A stretch of DNA of 64,000 bases, taken from Bradyrhizobium nivariense (GTDB taxonomy: Bacteria > Pseudomonadota > Alphaproteobacteria > Rhizobiales > Xanthobacteraceae). The notes below the pieces were generated by a model that was not told the DNA's origin, made no database searches, and was given only the letters and a program-made list of their open reading frames with translations. A program made the translations under genes and the position numbers. Positions 16,583-23,825 of the stretch are shown here, piece after piece; within the stretch, counting starts at the first letter, position 1; each line of letters starts with the position of its first letter. Where the stretch lies: contig NZ_JARVWW010000020.1 in NCBI RefSeq assembly GCF_029846715.1, forward strand, positions 1 through 64,000, given 5' to 3'.

Positions 16583-17949
16583 GAGCAGCCGCACCCCGCG
16601 TGACCGGCCTTCCTGGCCGATTCATCGGCAGCGCAACAGGCTGATGGGTCTTCCTTCGCCGGCCCCCCGCAACATCCGGATGCGGCCCCGGCAGCCTCGA
16701 CGCCACCGCGCGTGCAGACGCCGGTTTCCGGCAGCACGAGCTCCACCCTTGCCGCGGCTTCCTTGTCTCCGGCGAGATCGGCCGCAATCGAGCGGACCTG
16801 CTCATACCCTGTCATCATGAGAAAGGTCGGCGCGCGGCCATACGACTTCATGCCCGCCATGTAGAAACCCGGCTCATCGTGCGAAAGCTCGCGCGCGCCG
16901 TGGGGGCGGACCGTGCCGCAGCTGTGCTCGTTGGGATCGATGAGCGGCGCCAGCGCGACGGGCGCCTCGATGGCGGGATCGAGCCGCAGGCGCAGCTCGG
17001 ACAGGAAGGAAAACTCGGGACGAAAGCCGGTCGAGACGATCAGCTCGTCCACGATCACGCTCCGCCCACCGCAACCAGAGCCGGCCGCGATCTTGAGGCG
17101 GCCTTCGGATTCCGAGAGGTGCGTGACGCCGAACTCGGTTACGACCTTGATCTTCCCGGAGGCGACAAGCGCAGCGAAGGCGCTGCCGAGTTCTCCGCGT
17201 GCAGCAAGCTTGTCATTCCGGCCGCCGCCAAAAGCCTTCGCGGGATCGGCGCCGCGCAACAGCCAGACGGGCTGTGTGCCCGGCACTTCGCCCGCGAGAT
17301 GCACGAGATCGATGAGCGTACCCACCGCGGAGTGACCCGCACCCAGGACAGCAACGGTCTTGCCTGCATATCTGGAACGGACGGCCCCCCGGACATCCGG
17401 CATGCCGTAGGCGACACGCTCGACACAATCAGGCTCGCCGATCGCCGGCAAGCCGTTGCGGCCGGCCGGGTTAGGCGAGAACCATGTGCCGGACGTATCA
17501 ATGATGGCGTCCGCACGCAGAATTTCAGGGCCTTTACCGTTCTGATAGCGGATTTCGAAAGGCGCCTGCTCTCTTCCCTTGGTCTTCGCCTTGTCGAAAC
17601 CGACGCGGCTGATGGCCGAGACGCGACTGGATGTCCGGATCACCTCGCGCAGCGGCGTTCGCGTCGCGAGCGGCGTCAAATAACGATCGAGCAGCTCGCC
17701 ACCGGTCGGATAGGATTGAGGGTCCGGGGAATTCCATCCCATCGGCGCAAGCAGGCGCGCGGCAGCCTTGTCGAGGTTATATTCCCATGGCGAGAAGAGC
17801 TGAACCTGCTGCCACTGGCGGACCGCGTGCCCAGCCTCTGGCCCGGCCTCGAGCACGACGGGCGACATGCCGCGTTCGAGCACGTGCGCGGCCGCGGCCA
17901 GGCCGACCGGCCCTGCCCCGATGATAGCAACGTTCTTTCTATCCGCCAT
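16579..17949 (-). CDS. FAD/NAD(P)-binding oxidoreductase with Cys-rich C-terminal tail
   Basis: A 456-residue flavoprotein of the flavin-monooxygenase / thioredoxin-reductase-like group. There are two dinucleotide folds: NVAIIGAGPVGLAAAA at residues 6-21 (FAD) and TVAVLGAGHSAVGT at about 198-211 (NAD(P)H). Its last 45 residues carry Cys412, the pairs Cys426-427 and Cys438-439, and Cys453 and Cys455, a pattern suited to As(III) or thiol chemistry. Similar flavoproteins (ArsO-like) sit in ars operons, and their reaction is not settled to my knowledge. It lies 49 bases downstream of an arsR gene, behind a palindromic stretch, and is translationally coupled to the MFS gene. Confidence 0.8.
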   Translation of the reverse strand: MADRKNVAIIGAGPVGLAAAAHVLERGMSPVVLEAGPEAGHAVRQWQQVQLFSPWEYNLDKAAARLLAPMGWNSPDPQSYPTGGELLDRYLTPLATRTPLREVIRTSSRVSAISRVGFDKAKTKGREQAPFEIRYQNGKGPEILRADAIIDTSGTWFSPNPAGRNGLPAIGEPDCVERVAYGMPDVRGAVRSRYAGKTVAVLGAGHSAVGTLIDLVHLAGEVPGTQPVWLLRGADPAKAFGGGRNDKLAARGELGSAFAALVASGKIKVVTEFGVTHLSESEGRLKIAAGSGCGGRSVIVDELIVSTGFRPEFSFLSELRLRLDPAIEAPVALAPLIDPNEHSCGTVRPHGARELSHDEPGFYMAGMKSYGRAPTFLMMTGYEQVRSIAADLAGDKEAAARVELVLPETGVCTRGGVEAAGAASGCCGGPAKEDPSACCAADESARKAGHAGCGCS

Positions 17950-17963
17950 TGGATACTCCTATT

Positions 17964-17987
17964 ATTCTAGAATCATCGAATAATTCG
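17964..17987. promoter_or_regulatory. Paired palindromes before the flavoprotein gene, candidate ArsR site
   Basis: ATTCTAGAAT (17964-17973) is a perfect palindrome. Three bases later comes CGAATAATTCG (17977-17987), palindromic around one central base. Both lie between the arsR stop and the flavoprotein start, in an AT-rich 49-base gap. An ArsR-family repressor site here would give the downstream genes their own control. Confidence 0.45.
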
Positions 17988-17998
17988 GCCAAAAAAAA

Positions 17999-18316
17999 TC
18001 AGGCCGCTGTTTTGGCATCCTTGCATTCGGCTTCATCCGCACAGCACTCCGACACCAGGAAATCCACCAAGCCGCGCATCGAATCGTAGTTCGCATGGCA
18101 GACGAGCGTCGTGGATTCGCGGACCTGACTGATGAGCCCGACCGCGACCAGAGACTTGATATGATGGGATAGCGTCGATGCAGGGATCTTCAGCTTGTCC
18201 TGCAAGCGGCCGACGGACATGCCCGGCTGCCCAGCCCGGACCAAGGCCCGATAAATCTGGAGCCTCGTGCGGTTACCCAAGGCCTCCAGGCGCCCTGCTG
18301 CGTCGTCGATCTTCAT
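17999..18316 (-). CDS. arsR: ArsR-family repressor, AfArsR-type cysteine triad
   Basis: A 105-residue winged-helix repressor. The ATG at 18316 (MKIDDAAGRLEALG) starts the ArsR domain; the longer frame to 18487 has no support. The recognition helix region is KLKIPASTLSHHIKSLV (about residues 41-57). Near the C-terminus are Cys91, Cys92 and Cys98, the same spacing (+1, +7) as the As(III)-binding triad reported for the Acidithiobacillus ferrooxidans ArsR. It would release DNA on binding As(III) or Sb(III). It heads the minus-strand operon with the flavoprotein and two MFS genes and is divergent from the second arsR. Confidence 0.88.
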   Translation of the reverse strand: MKIDDAAGRLEALGNRTRLQIYRALVRAGQPGMSVGRLQDKLKIPASTLSHHIKSLVAVGLISQVRESTTLVCHANYDSMRGLVDFLVSECCADEAECKDAKTAA

Positions 18317-18442
18317 AACCCGCACGATGCCTCGATTGGATATTCCTGTCAACCATATTTCCAGAACATTCGAAATAGCGTCCTTCCGCAGCTGGTGGAT
18401 TCCATATTGACGTCTTCTCGACAATTCCATAAGTCTGGATAT
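18317..18442. promoter_or_regulatory. Divergent control region between two arsR genes
   Basis: A 126-base gap serving both arsenic operons. TTCCATAT at 18400-18407 is repeated as TTCCATA at 18425-18431 and inverted as ATATGGAA at 18441-18448, the last overlapping the start codon of the plus-strand arsR. The 25-base spacing of the direct copies is near two and a half helical turns. This is a reasonable operator cluster, but binding is not shown by sequence alone. Confidence 0.45.
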
Positions 18443-18805
18443 ATGGAAACCGAAGAAGCCGTTCTGGCGCTGGCCGCCCTGTCCCAATCAACCCGCCTGG
18501 AGGCCTTCCGAACGCTCGTCAGGCACGAGCCCGACGGTCTTGCGGCCGGCGATCTCGCCCGCCTGCTGGAAGTGCCCCAGAACACGCTCTCTGCGCATCT
18601 GTCGATCCTGACGCGCGCGCGGCTCGTGACCTCCGAGCGGCGCAGCCGTTCGATCATCTATCGCGCCAACCTCGGCGAATTTCGCGACGTCGCCGTTTTC
18701 CTGCTGCGCGATTGCTGCGGCGGGCGGCCGGAAGTTTGCGAGCCTGTCGTCGAAAGCCTGCAAGCCTGCTGCAAGCCAAGACGAAAGGAGCGAAGCTGTG
18801 CCTGA
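18443..18805 (+). CDS. arsR: ArsR-family repressor, second type
   Basis: A 120-residue winged-helix repressor starting METEEAVLALAAL. The recognition region is LEVPQNTLSAHLSILTRARLV (about residues 42-62). A C-terminal cysteine set follows: Cys91, Cys92 and Cys99, then Cys109-110 and Cys119, all outside the DNA-reading helix. The first three have spacing +1, +8, which differs from the divergent arsR and resembles repressors of rhizobial ars operons. It should sense As(III) and control the aqpS-arsC unit; the stop overlaps the aqpS start by 8 bases. The paired Cys residues in the tail may bind additional arsenite. Confidence 0.88.
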   Translation: METEEAVLALAALSQSTRLEAFRTLVRHEPDGLAAGDLARLLEVPQNTLSAHLSILTRARLVTSERRSRSIIYRANLGEFRDVAVFLLRDCCGGRPEVCEPVVESLQACCKPRRKERSCA

Positions 18806-19502
18806 TCAGTTCGACCTTCCGCGCCGCCTCGCGGCCGAAGCGCTTGGCACAGGCATTCTCGTCGCCACCGTGGTCGGCTCCGGCATCATGGCGGAAACGC
18901 TGACCAAGGATGTCGCCCTTGCGCTTCTCTGCAACACGTTGCCGACCGGCGCGATCCTGGTTGTCCTGATCACGGTGCTCGGTCCGATCTCCGGCGCACA
19001 CTTCAATCCGGCTGTCACCCTCGTCTTCACCGGCAAGCGCGAGCTGCCGGTGAACGAAGCCGCCCTCTATGTGATTGCGCAGGTCGCCGGCGGCATCGCG
19101 GGAACGATGGCGGCGCATCTGATGTTCGGACTGCCCCTGCTCGATTTCTCGACGAAGGTGCGAACCGGAGGACCGCAATGGTTCGCCGAAGCCGTCGCCG
19201 CTTTCGGTCTCGTCGCGACGATCCTGGCCGGCATCCGGTTTCAGCGGACGTCGGTCCCCTGGCTGGTGGGCCTTTACATCACGGCGGCCTATTGGTTCAC
19301 GGCCTCGACCTCGTTCGCCAATCCGGCAGTGGCCATTGCGAGGTCGCTGACCAACACGTTCGCGGGCATTCGTCCCATTGACCTGCCCGGGTTCATCCTT
19401 GCTGAGCTCTGCGGAGCGTTCGTCGGCATGCTGCTGATGAATTGGCTGCTCGGACACTCCCGCGCGGCCGGCCCTGTTCCAATCGCGGAGACCACCCGAT
19501 GA
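18798..19502 (+). CDS. aqpS: Aquaglyceroporin of the arsenic operon (AqpS-like)
   Basis: A 234-residue MIP-family channel with six membrane helices. The two pore motifs are GAHFNPAVTL (about residues 74-83) and SFANPAVAIAR (about residues 175-185). It starts with GTG at 18798, preceded by AAAGGAG, and overlaps the arsR end. In Sinorhizobium meliloti, AqpS takes the place of an active arsenite pump: ArsC makes arsenite, which leaves down its gradient through the channel. The order arsR-aqpS-arsC here is the same, but no arsH follows. The stop overlaps arsC as ATGA. Confidence 0.9.
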   Translation: MPDQFDLPRRLAAEALGTGILVATVVGSGIMAETLTKDVALALLCNTLPTGAILVVLITVLGPISGAHFNPAVTLVFTGKRELPVNEAALYVIAQVAGGIAGTMAAHLMFGLPLLDFSTKVRTGGPQWFAEAVAAFGLVATILAGIRFQRTSVPWLVGLYITAAYWFTASTSFANPAVAIARSLTNTFAGIRPIDLPGFILAELCGAFVGMLLMNWLLGHSRAAGPVPIAETTR

Positions 19503-19900
19503 GCGTCACGATCTATCACAACCCCGCCTGCGGCACCTCGCGCAACACGCTGGCGATGATCCGGCAGAGCGGCGTCGAGCCCGTCGTGATCGAATATCTG
19601 AAGACGCCGCCATCCCGCGAAAAGCTCGTCGAGCTGGTCAAGGCCATGGGCATCTCCGCCCGCGCGCTGCTGCGGGAGAAAGGCACGCCCTATCGCGATC
19701 TCGGCCTCGACGACCCGAAATGGTCCGATGACGAGCTGATCGACCAGATGCTGACGCACCCCATCCTGATCAACCGTCCGATCGTAGTGACGCCCAAGGG
19801 CACACGCTTGTGCCGGCCCTCGGAAGCCGTCATCGATCTCCTGGACCATCCCGTCGGCCGGTTCGTAAAAGAGGATGGCGAGGTGGTCGAAGCGCGATAG
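19499..19900 (+). CDS. arsC: Arsenate reductase, glutaredoxin-dependent
   Basis: A 133-residue ArsC of the glutathione/glutaredoxin type. The active-site loop HNPACGTSRNT has the catalytic Cys11. Further conserved stretches are VIEYLKTPPSREKL, ALLREKGTPYRDLGL and the closing NRPIVVTPKGTRLCRP with arginines that hold arsenate. It reduces As(V) to As(III) in the cytoplasm, feeding the AqpS channel. The start is set by the ATGA overlap with aqpS. It is the last gene of the plus-strand ars operon and converges with a tctC-type gene 26 bases away. Confidence 0.92.
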   Translation: MSVTIYHNPACGTSRNTLAMIRQSGVEPVVIEYLKTPPSREKLVELVKAMGISARALLREKGTPYRDLGLDDPKWSDDELIDQMLTHPILINRPIVVTPKGTRLCRPSEAVIDLLDHPVGRFVKEDGEVVEAR

Positions 19901-19926
19901 GCTGACATGCCCTGTCTCATCTGCGA

Positions 19927-20928
19927 TCAGATCTTCGGGATCTTCGCCCGTTCCACCACGCCGGTCCATTTGCTGATCTCGGTCTCGATCAGCTTCTTCA
20001 TCTCCTCCGGCGAGCTGCCGCGGACCTCGCCGCCGACGGCGGTCTCCAGACGCTGCTTGAGGTCGGGGTCCCCCAGTGCGTCGAGCGTCGCCGCATTGAG
20101 TGCGGCCATGATGGCGGGTGGCGTTCCCTTCGGGGCCAACAGGCCGGCCCAGGTGCGCACGTCATATCCCTTGATACTGGCTTCCTGAACCGTCGGCACG
20201 TAGGGCAACAATGCGGTGCGCGTCGGCGAGGTCACTGCCAGCCCGCGGATCGCACCGCCCTGGATCTGCGGGGCGAGCAGGACGGGCGTGCCGACGATCA
20301 CCGGAACCTCTCCGCCGAGCAGCGCGGTGACGGATTGAGAATCGCCGCGATAAGGCACGTGCACGATCTCGACGCCGGCGGCTGCGTTCAGCAGCTCTCC
20401 TGCAAGATGATGCGTGCTGCCGAAACCGACCGATCCGAAGCTGAGCGAACCGGGCTTCTGCTTTGCCATGGCAATAAGCTCCCCCAGCGATTTTGCCGGA
20501 TAATCGCTGCGCACGGCGATGACGAGCGCGTAATAGACCAGCGTCGAGATCATCTCGAAACTCTCGGCCGGCTGATAGGCGAGGCTCTTGTAGGTCGCCG
20601 CGGAAATCGCGTGAGCGCCGGTGACGAGCCCGATCGTGTAGCCGTCGGGCGCCGCTTTCGCGACGGCATCCGCGGCGATGTTACCGCCGGCGCCAGGCTT
20701 GGCCTCGACGATGATCGGCTGCCCGAGCTTTTTCGAGAGCCCGTCGGCGATGATGCGCGACAGCGTGTCGGCCGCGCCGCCGGCGGCAAATCCATGCAGC
20801 AGCCGGATCGGGCGCGACGGATAATTGTCCGCCGACGCCGGGGTCGTTGCGAGACAACCGCCAAGAAAAACGCCAAGAAAACTGCCAAGCAGAAAAATCG
20901 CCGCAGCAAGCCGCTTCATCCGTCGCAT
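19927..20928 (-). CDS. TctC-family (Bug) solute-binding protein
   Basis: A 333-residue periplasmic binding protein of the tripartite tricarboxylate transporter type. The ATG at 20928 has GGGAGG 8 bases upstream. An N-terminal export signal runs to about ATTPASA at residue 33; LGGC within it could be a weak lipobox. Family marks are YPSRPIRLLHGFAAGGAADTLSRIIADGLSKKLG, EAKPGAGGNIAADAVAKA and GYTIGLVTGAH. No tctA or tctB is adjacent, so it is an orphan receptor. It lies downstream of the VOC and dehydrogenase genes on the same strand and may bind the compound they degrade. Confidence 0.88.
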   Translation of the reverse strand: MRRMKRLAAAIFLLGSFLGVFLGGCLATTPASADNYPSRPIRLLHGFAAGGAADTLSRIIADGLSKKLGQPIIVEAKPGAGGNIAADAVAKAAPDGYTIGLVTGAHAISAATYKSLAYQPAESFEMISTLVYYALVIAVRSDYPAKSLGELIAMAKQKPGSLSFGSVGFGSTHHLAGELLNAAAGVEIVHVPYRGDSQSVTALLGGEVPVIVGTPVLLAPQIQGGAIRGLAVTSPTRTALLPYVPTVQEASIKGYDVRTWAGLLAPKGTPPAIMAALNAATLDALGDPDLKQRLETAVGGEVRGSSPEEMKKLIETEISKWTGVVERAKIPKI

Positions 20929-21003
20929 GGATGCGTCCTCCCTTTTGATTGTTATGTCGTTGGCCGCAGCGAGGCGGCGTTCTTCAAGTCGAGTTTGAAT
21001 CCG

Positions 21004-21921
21004 CTAGCGGGCGAACTCCGTGCATTCAGGCGATGGCGGCATGCCCCAGACGTCGCGCGGCAGGCCGACCCAGACTTTTGGTCGCTGCGGTCGATCGCGA
21101 TGCCAGGGACGCGGCTCGAAATAGCCGAGCTCTTCGTCGGTCATGCGGTCGAGGTCGTGGAACAGCTCGACCAGATGCCCGTCGGGATTGCGATGATAGA
21201 TCGCTGTGTTGTGGCCGGGGCCGTGGCGTACCGGTCCCCAGAGAACGGGGAGCTTGTGCCGGGCGAGATGGTCGCAAGCCTGCTGCATGTGGGTCGGCCC
21301 CCGCAGCTCGAACGCGACATGATGCAGGCCATGGCCGGGCGCGCGGGCAAAATTCAGCGTGTGATGTTCATGGCCGCTGCGCATGAAGACGAAGCGGTCC
21401 TCGATCCAGTCGGAGACCCGCAGGCCCATGACGTTGGCGTAGAACTCCGAGGCCGCGCGCGGATCGGGCGTGCGAAGGGCGACATGGCCGAGCTTGGTGA
21501 CGGCAAGCGCACCGATCCGCTCCTGCGCGGGCGTCGGCGTCCAGCCCTGGATCAGCTCGAAGCGCGTGCCTTCGGGATCGCTGAACGACAGCAATTTGGA
21601 AACGCCAGGGAGGGGATCGCTTCGCAGCTCGGGCCGCAGGTCGGCCTGCTTCAGCGCGGCGCCCAGCGCCTCGATCTCGACCTCAGGAGATATCTCGAAG
21701 CCGATGCTCGTCAGCGCCGCGTCGCCGGGCCCGATCACCAGCGAAAGCTGCTCGGAATCGTTGGCGAGGAAGATGCGGTTTTCGTCGCGGCCGACAAGGC
21801 CGAGACCGATCACGGCGCGGTAATAGTCGAGCAGGCGCTCTGGATCGGGCGAGGCAAAGCTCGCGTGCCGGAGCCGGGTGAAGCGTGCAATGGGTGCTGG
21901 TGTCGTCATCGTGCGATCCAT
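21004..21921 (-). CDS. Two-domain VOC protein, extradiol dioxygenase-like
   Basis: A 305-residue protein with two vicinal-oxygen-chelate modules, the architecture of extradiol ring-cleavage dioxygenases. In the second module the expected Fe(II) ligands can be placed: His146 (KLGHVALRT), His201 (GLHHVAFEL) and Glu252 (HLVELFHD). It could therefore cleave a catechol-type substrate, though the same layout occurs in VOC enzymes of other function. The start may be at 21921 or at 21909 (MTTPAP). Its upstream neighbour ends 5 bases away, so the two genes are coupled. A downstream FAH-family enzyme across the divergent promoter fits a meta-cleavage route. Confidence 0.75.
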   Translation of the reverse strand: MDRTMTTPAPIARFTRLRHASFASPDPERLLDYYRAVIGLGLVGRDENRIFLANDSEQLSLVIGPGDAALTSIGFEISPEVEIEALGAALKQADLRPELRSDPLPGVSKLLSFSDPEGTRFELIQGWTPTPAQERIGALAVTKLGHVALRTPDPRAASEFYANVMGLRVSDWIEDRFVFMRSGHEHHTLNFARAPGHGLHHVAFELRGPTHMQQACDHLARHKLPVLWGPVRHGPGHNTAIYHRNPDGHLVELFHDLDRMTDEELGYFEPRPWHRDRPQRPKVWVGLPRDVWGMPPSPECTEFAR

Positions 21922-21925
21922 CCCG

Positions 21926-22918
21926 TCATGGAGTCATGATGATCTTGCCGAGCGCGGAGCCCTGCTCGAGCAGCGTGTGGGCCTGCCTGACCTCGTCGAG
22001 CTTCAGAACCGCCGAGATCGCCGGCTTGATCGCATTGCGGCTCAGCGCGTCGATCACGTTGCGCATGAGCGCGCGACGCCCGTCGCGATCGTGGTCGTAG
22101 ATGTGGAAGGAGAAGCAGCGTATCGCCGGGCAGATGTCGAGATGGTCGCGCATCGCCGCCATCAGGTTTTCTTCCGGCAATCCGGCGAAGGCGTTGTACG
22201 ACAGCAGCGTCCCCCATTTGCCAAGCGCGCCGAGATAGCCCGTGAACTCCGGCCCACAGACGTGATCGAGCACGAGGCCGACGCCCTCGCCGTTGGTCAG
22301 CTCGCGGGTCCGCGCCACCACATCCTCGCGGCGGTAGTAGATGACATGATCGGCGCCGTTGCCCCGTGCGAACGCGGCCTTCTCTTCGGTGGAGACCGTG
22401 CCGATGACATTGATCTGCGCGAGCTTGGCGAGTTGCACCAGCGCGGTGCCGACGCCGCCCGCCGCGCCGATCACCAGCACGCTCGCCGGTGCGCGCGGAT
22501 GGCGGCACTCGTGCAGCAGCGCGTAGGCCACCTGGTAGTTCGACAGGCACACGGCCGCTTGCAGATCGACATTGTCGGGCAGCGCATGAATGGCGTCCAC
22601 GGGCGCGACCACATAGTCGGCGTAGCAGCCGCCGCGCTGCGACAGATCGCGCGCGCTCAGCAGCACCTTCTGGCCGATCGCAAAATCCTCGACGCCTGCC
22701 CCGAGCGCGGCAATGCGGCCCGCGACATCATTGCCGGGATTGGCCGGCAGCGGCGGCATCCATTTGTAGACGCCGCGCCGGATCAGCACATCGGGCTGCC
22801 CCACGCCGAATGCCTCGGCCCGGATTTGCACTTGGCCAGGCCCGGGCACAGGCACCGGAAGCTCGACCAATTCGAGTGCGTCCGGCCCACCCGGTTGACG
22901 CACCAGCACCGCTCTCAT
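21926..22918 (-). CDS. Quinone-oxidoreductase-like medium-chain dehydrogenase
   Basis: A 330-residue MDR-family enzyme. The ATG at 22918 (MRAVLVRQPGG) begins the GroES-like domain, and GGAGG lies 11 bases upstream. The NAD(P) fold carries VLVIGAAGGVGTALVQLAKL near residues 140-160. The usual structural-zinc cysteines are absent, which points to the quinone oxidoreductase subgroup that uses NADPH, rather than zinc alcohol dehydrogenases. A 14-bp palindrome sits 24 bases upstream of the start. It leads the minus-strand operon with the VOC and TctC-like genes. Confidence 0.78.
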   Translation of the reverse strand: MRAVLVRQPGGPDALELVELPVPVPGPGQVQIRAEAFGVGQPDVLIRRGVYKWMPPLPANPGNDVAGRIAALGAGVEDFAIGQKVLLSARDLSQRGGCYADYVVAPVDAIHALPDNVDLQAAVCLSNYQVAYALLHECRHPRAPASVLVIGAAGGVGTALVQLAKLAQINVIGTVSTEEKAAFARGNGADHVIYYRREDVVARTRELTNGEGVGLVLDHVCGPEFTGYLGALGKWGTLLSYNAFAGLPEENLMAAMRDHLDICPAIRCFSFHIYDHDRDGRRALMRNVIDALSRNAIKPAISAVLKLDEVRQAHTLLEQGSALGKIIMTP

Positions 22919-22941
22919 GATGTCACACGCCTCCCGAACCA

Positions 22942-22955
22942 TATTTTCGAAAATA
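22942..22955. promoter_or_regulatory. 14-bp palindrome TATTTTCGAAAATA, candidate GntR operator 1
   Basis: Perfect palindrome between the dehydrogenase start (22918) and the gntR start (23030). A related half-site, TACGAAAATTA, follows with its CG 18 bases further on. The identical 14-mer occurs at 23773 upstream of the FAH-family gene. Placement across the divergent promoter fits autoregulation plus control of the minus-strand operon. Confidence 0.7.
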
Positions 22956-23029
22956 ATATCCTTTACGAAAATTATTGCAAGATGCTCGTTGGCGCGGCAT
23001 CTTGAGCCATCGATTCAACGGCAGAAACC

Positions 23030-23731
23030 ATGCCCGACAGCGCCACTCGCCCTCGCAAGGAATTCGGCAAGACCATCGCCGCCGACATCACCCATCGGCT
23101 GCGCGAGGAGATCATTGCCTGCGGCCTGGCACCAGGCGAGCCGCTGCGATTCGACGTCCTGCGCGAACGATTCGGCGTGAGCTTCACGACGCTGCGCGAG
23201 GCGCTGACGGCGCTCGCCGCCGAAGGCCTGGTCGACGCGCAGGAGCAGCGCGGATTTCGCGTGGCGCCGGTCAGCCGCCAGGATCTGGTGGAGGTCACCG
23301 ATGCGCGAGTGCTGATCGAGGTGGAATTGATCCGCCGCGCGATCGAGCGGGGCGACGACGACTGGGAAATCGCCGTTATCTCGACGCTGCACAGATTGAA
23401 GCGAATCGAGCAGCGCGATCCCGAACATCCGCTGCGCGATCCCGAATGGAAGATCGCCCACCGCCAGTTCCACCAGGCGCTGGTGTCCGCCTGCGGCTCC
23501 GCGACCCTTCTCGCCATTCGCGCCGAGCTGTTCGATCGCGCCGAGCGCTATCGGCATCTGTCGGCCAATTTCCGGCCGCGTCCGCGCGACAAGGCCGGCG
23601 AGCACCAGGCGATCATGCAGGCCGCCATCTCGCGCAATCCGGATCTCGCGGTGCAACTGATCGAGACGCATATCCGCTCGACCGCCCACAACGTCGCGAC
23701 CTACGCCGGGCACCTGCTCGACACCCAATAG
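23030..23731 (+). CDS. GntR-family regulator, FadR/FCD type
   Basis: A 233-residue regulator. Residues about 20-80 form the GntR winged helix (ADITHRLREEIIACGLAPGEPL, then FGVSFTTLREALTALAAEGLV). Residues about 90-220 form the helical FCD ligand domain, with Asp/His positions such as EVTDARVLIE, HRQFHQAL and EHQAIMQAAI that usually bind a metal and a carboxylic acid. It is divergent from the dehydrogenase and 95 bases upstream of the FAH-family gene. Both flanking promoters hold the same palindrome, so it probably controls the entire cluster and responds to a pathway acid. Confidence 0.88.
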   Translation: MPDSATRPRKEFGKTIAADITHRLREEIIACGLAPGEPLRFDVLRERFGVSFTTLREALTALAAEGLVDAQEQRGFRVAPVSRQDLVEVTDARVLIEVELIRRAIERGDDDWEIAVISTLHRLKRIEQRDPEHPLRDPEWKIAHRQFHQALVSACGSATLLAIRAELFDRAERYRHLSANFRPRPRDKAGEHQAIMQAAISRNPDLAVQLIETHIRSTAHNVATYAGHLLDTQ

Positions 23732-23772
23732 GCGGCACCGGCTTTTTCGCGCCGTGGGCTTGCGCCCGACAG

Positions 23773-23786
23773 TATTTTCGAAAATA
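23773..23786. promoter_or_regulatory. 14-bp palindrome TATTTTCGAAAATA, candidate GntR operator 2
   Basis: Exact second copy of the palindrome at 22942, between the gntR stop and the FAH-family start at 23826. A half-site TCGAAAATA follows at 23797-23805, with its CG 19 bases after that of the palindrome, mirroring the arrangement at the first site. Confidence 0.7.
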
Positions 23787-23825
23787 ATAGAGAAGATCGA
23801 AAATACCAACCTTTGGGGCGAAACC

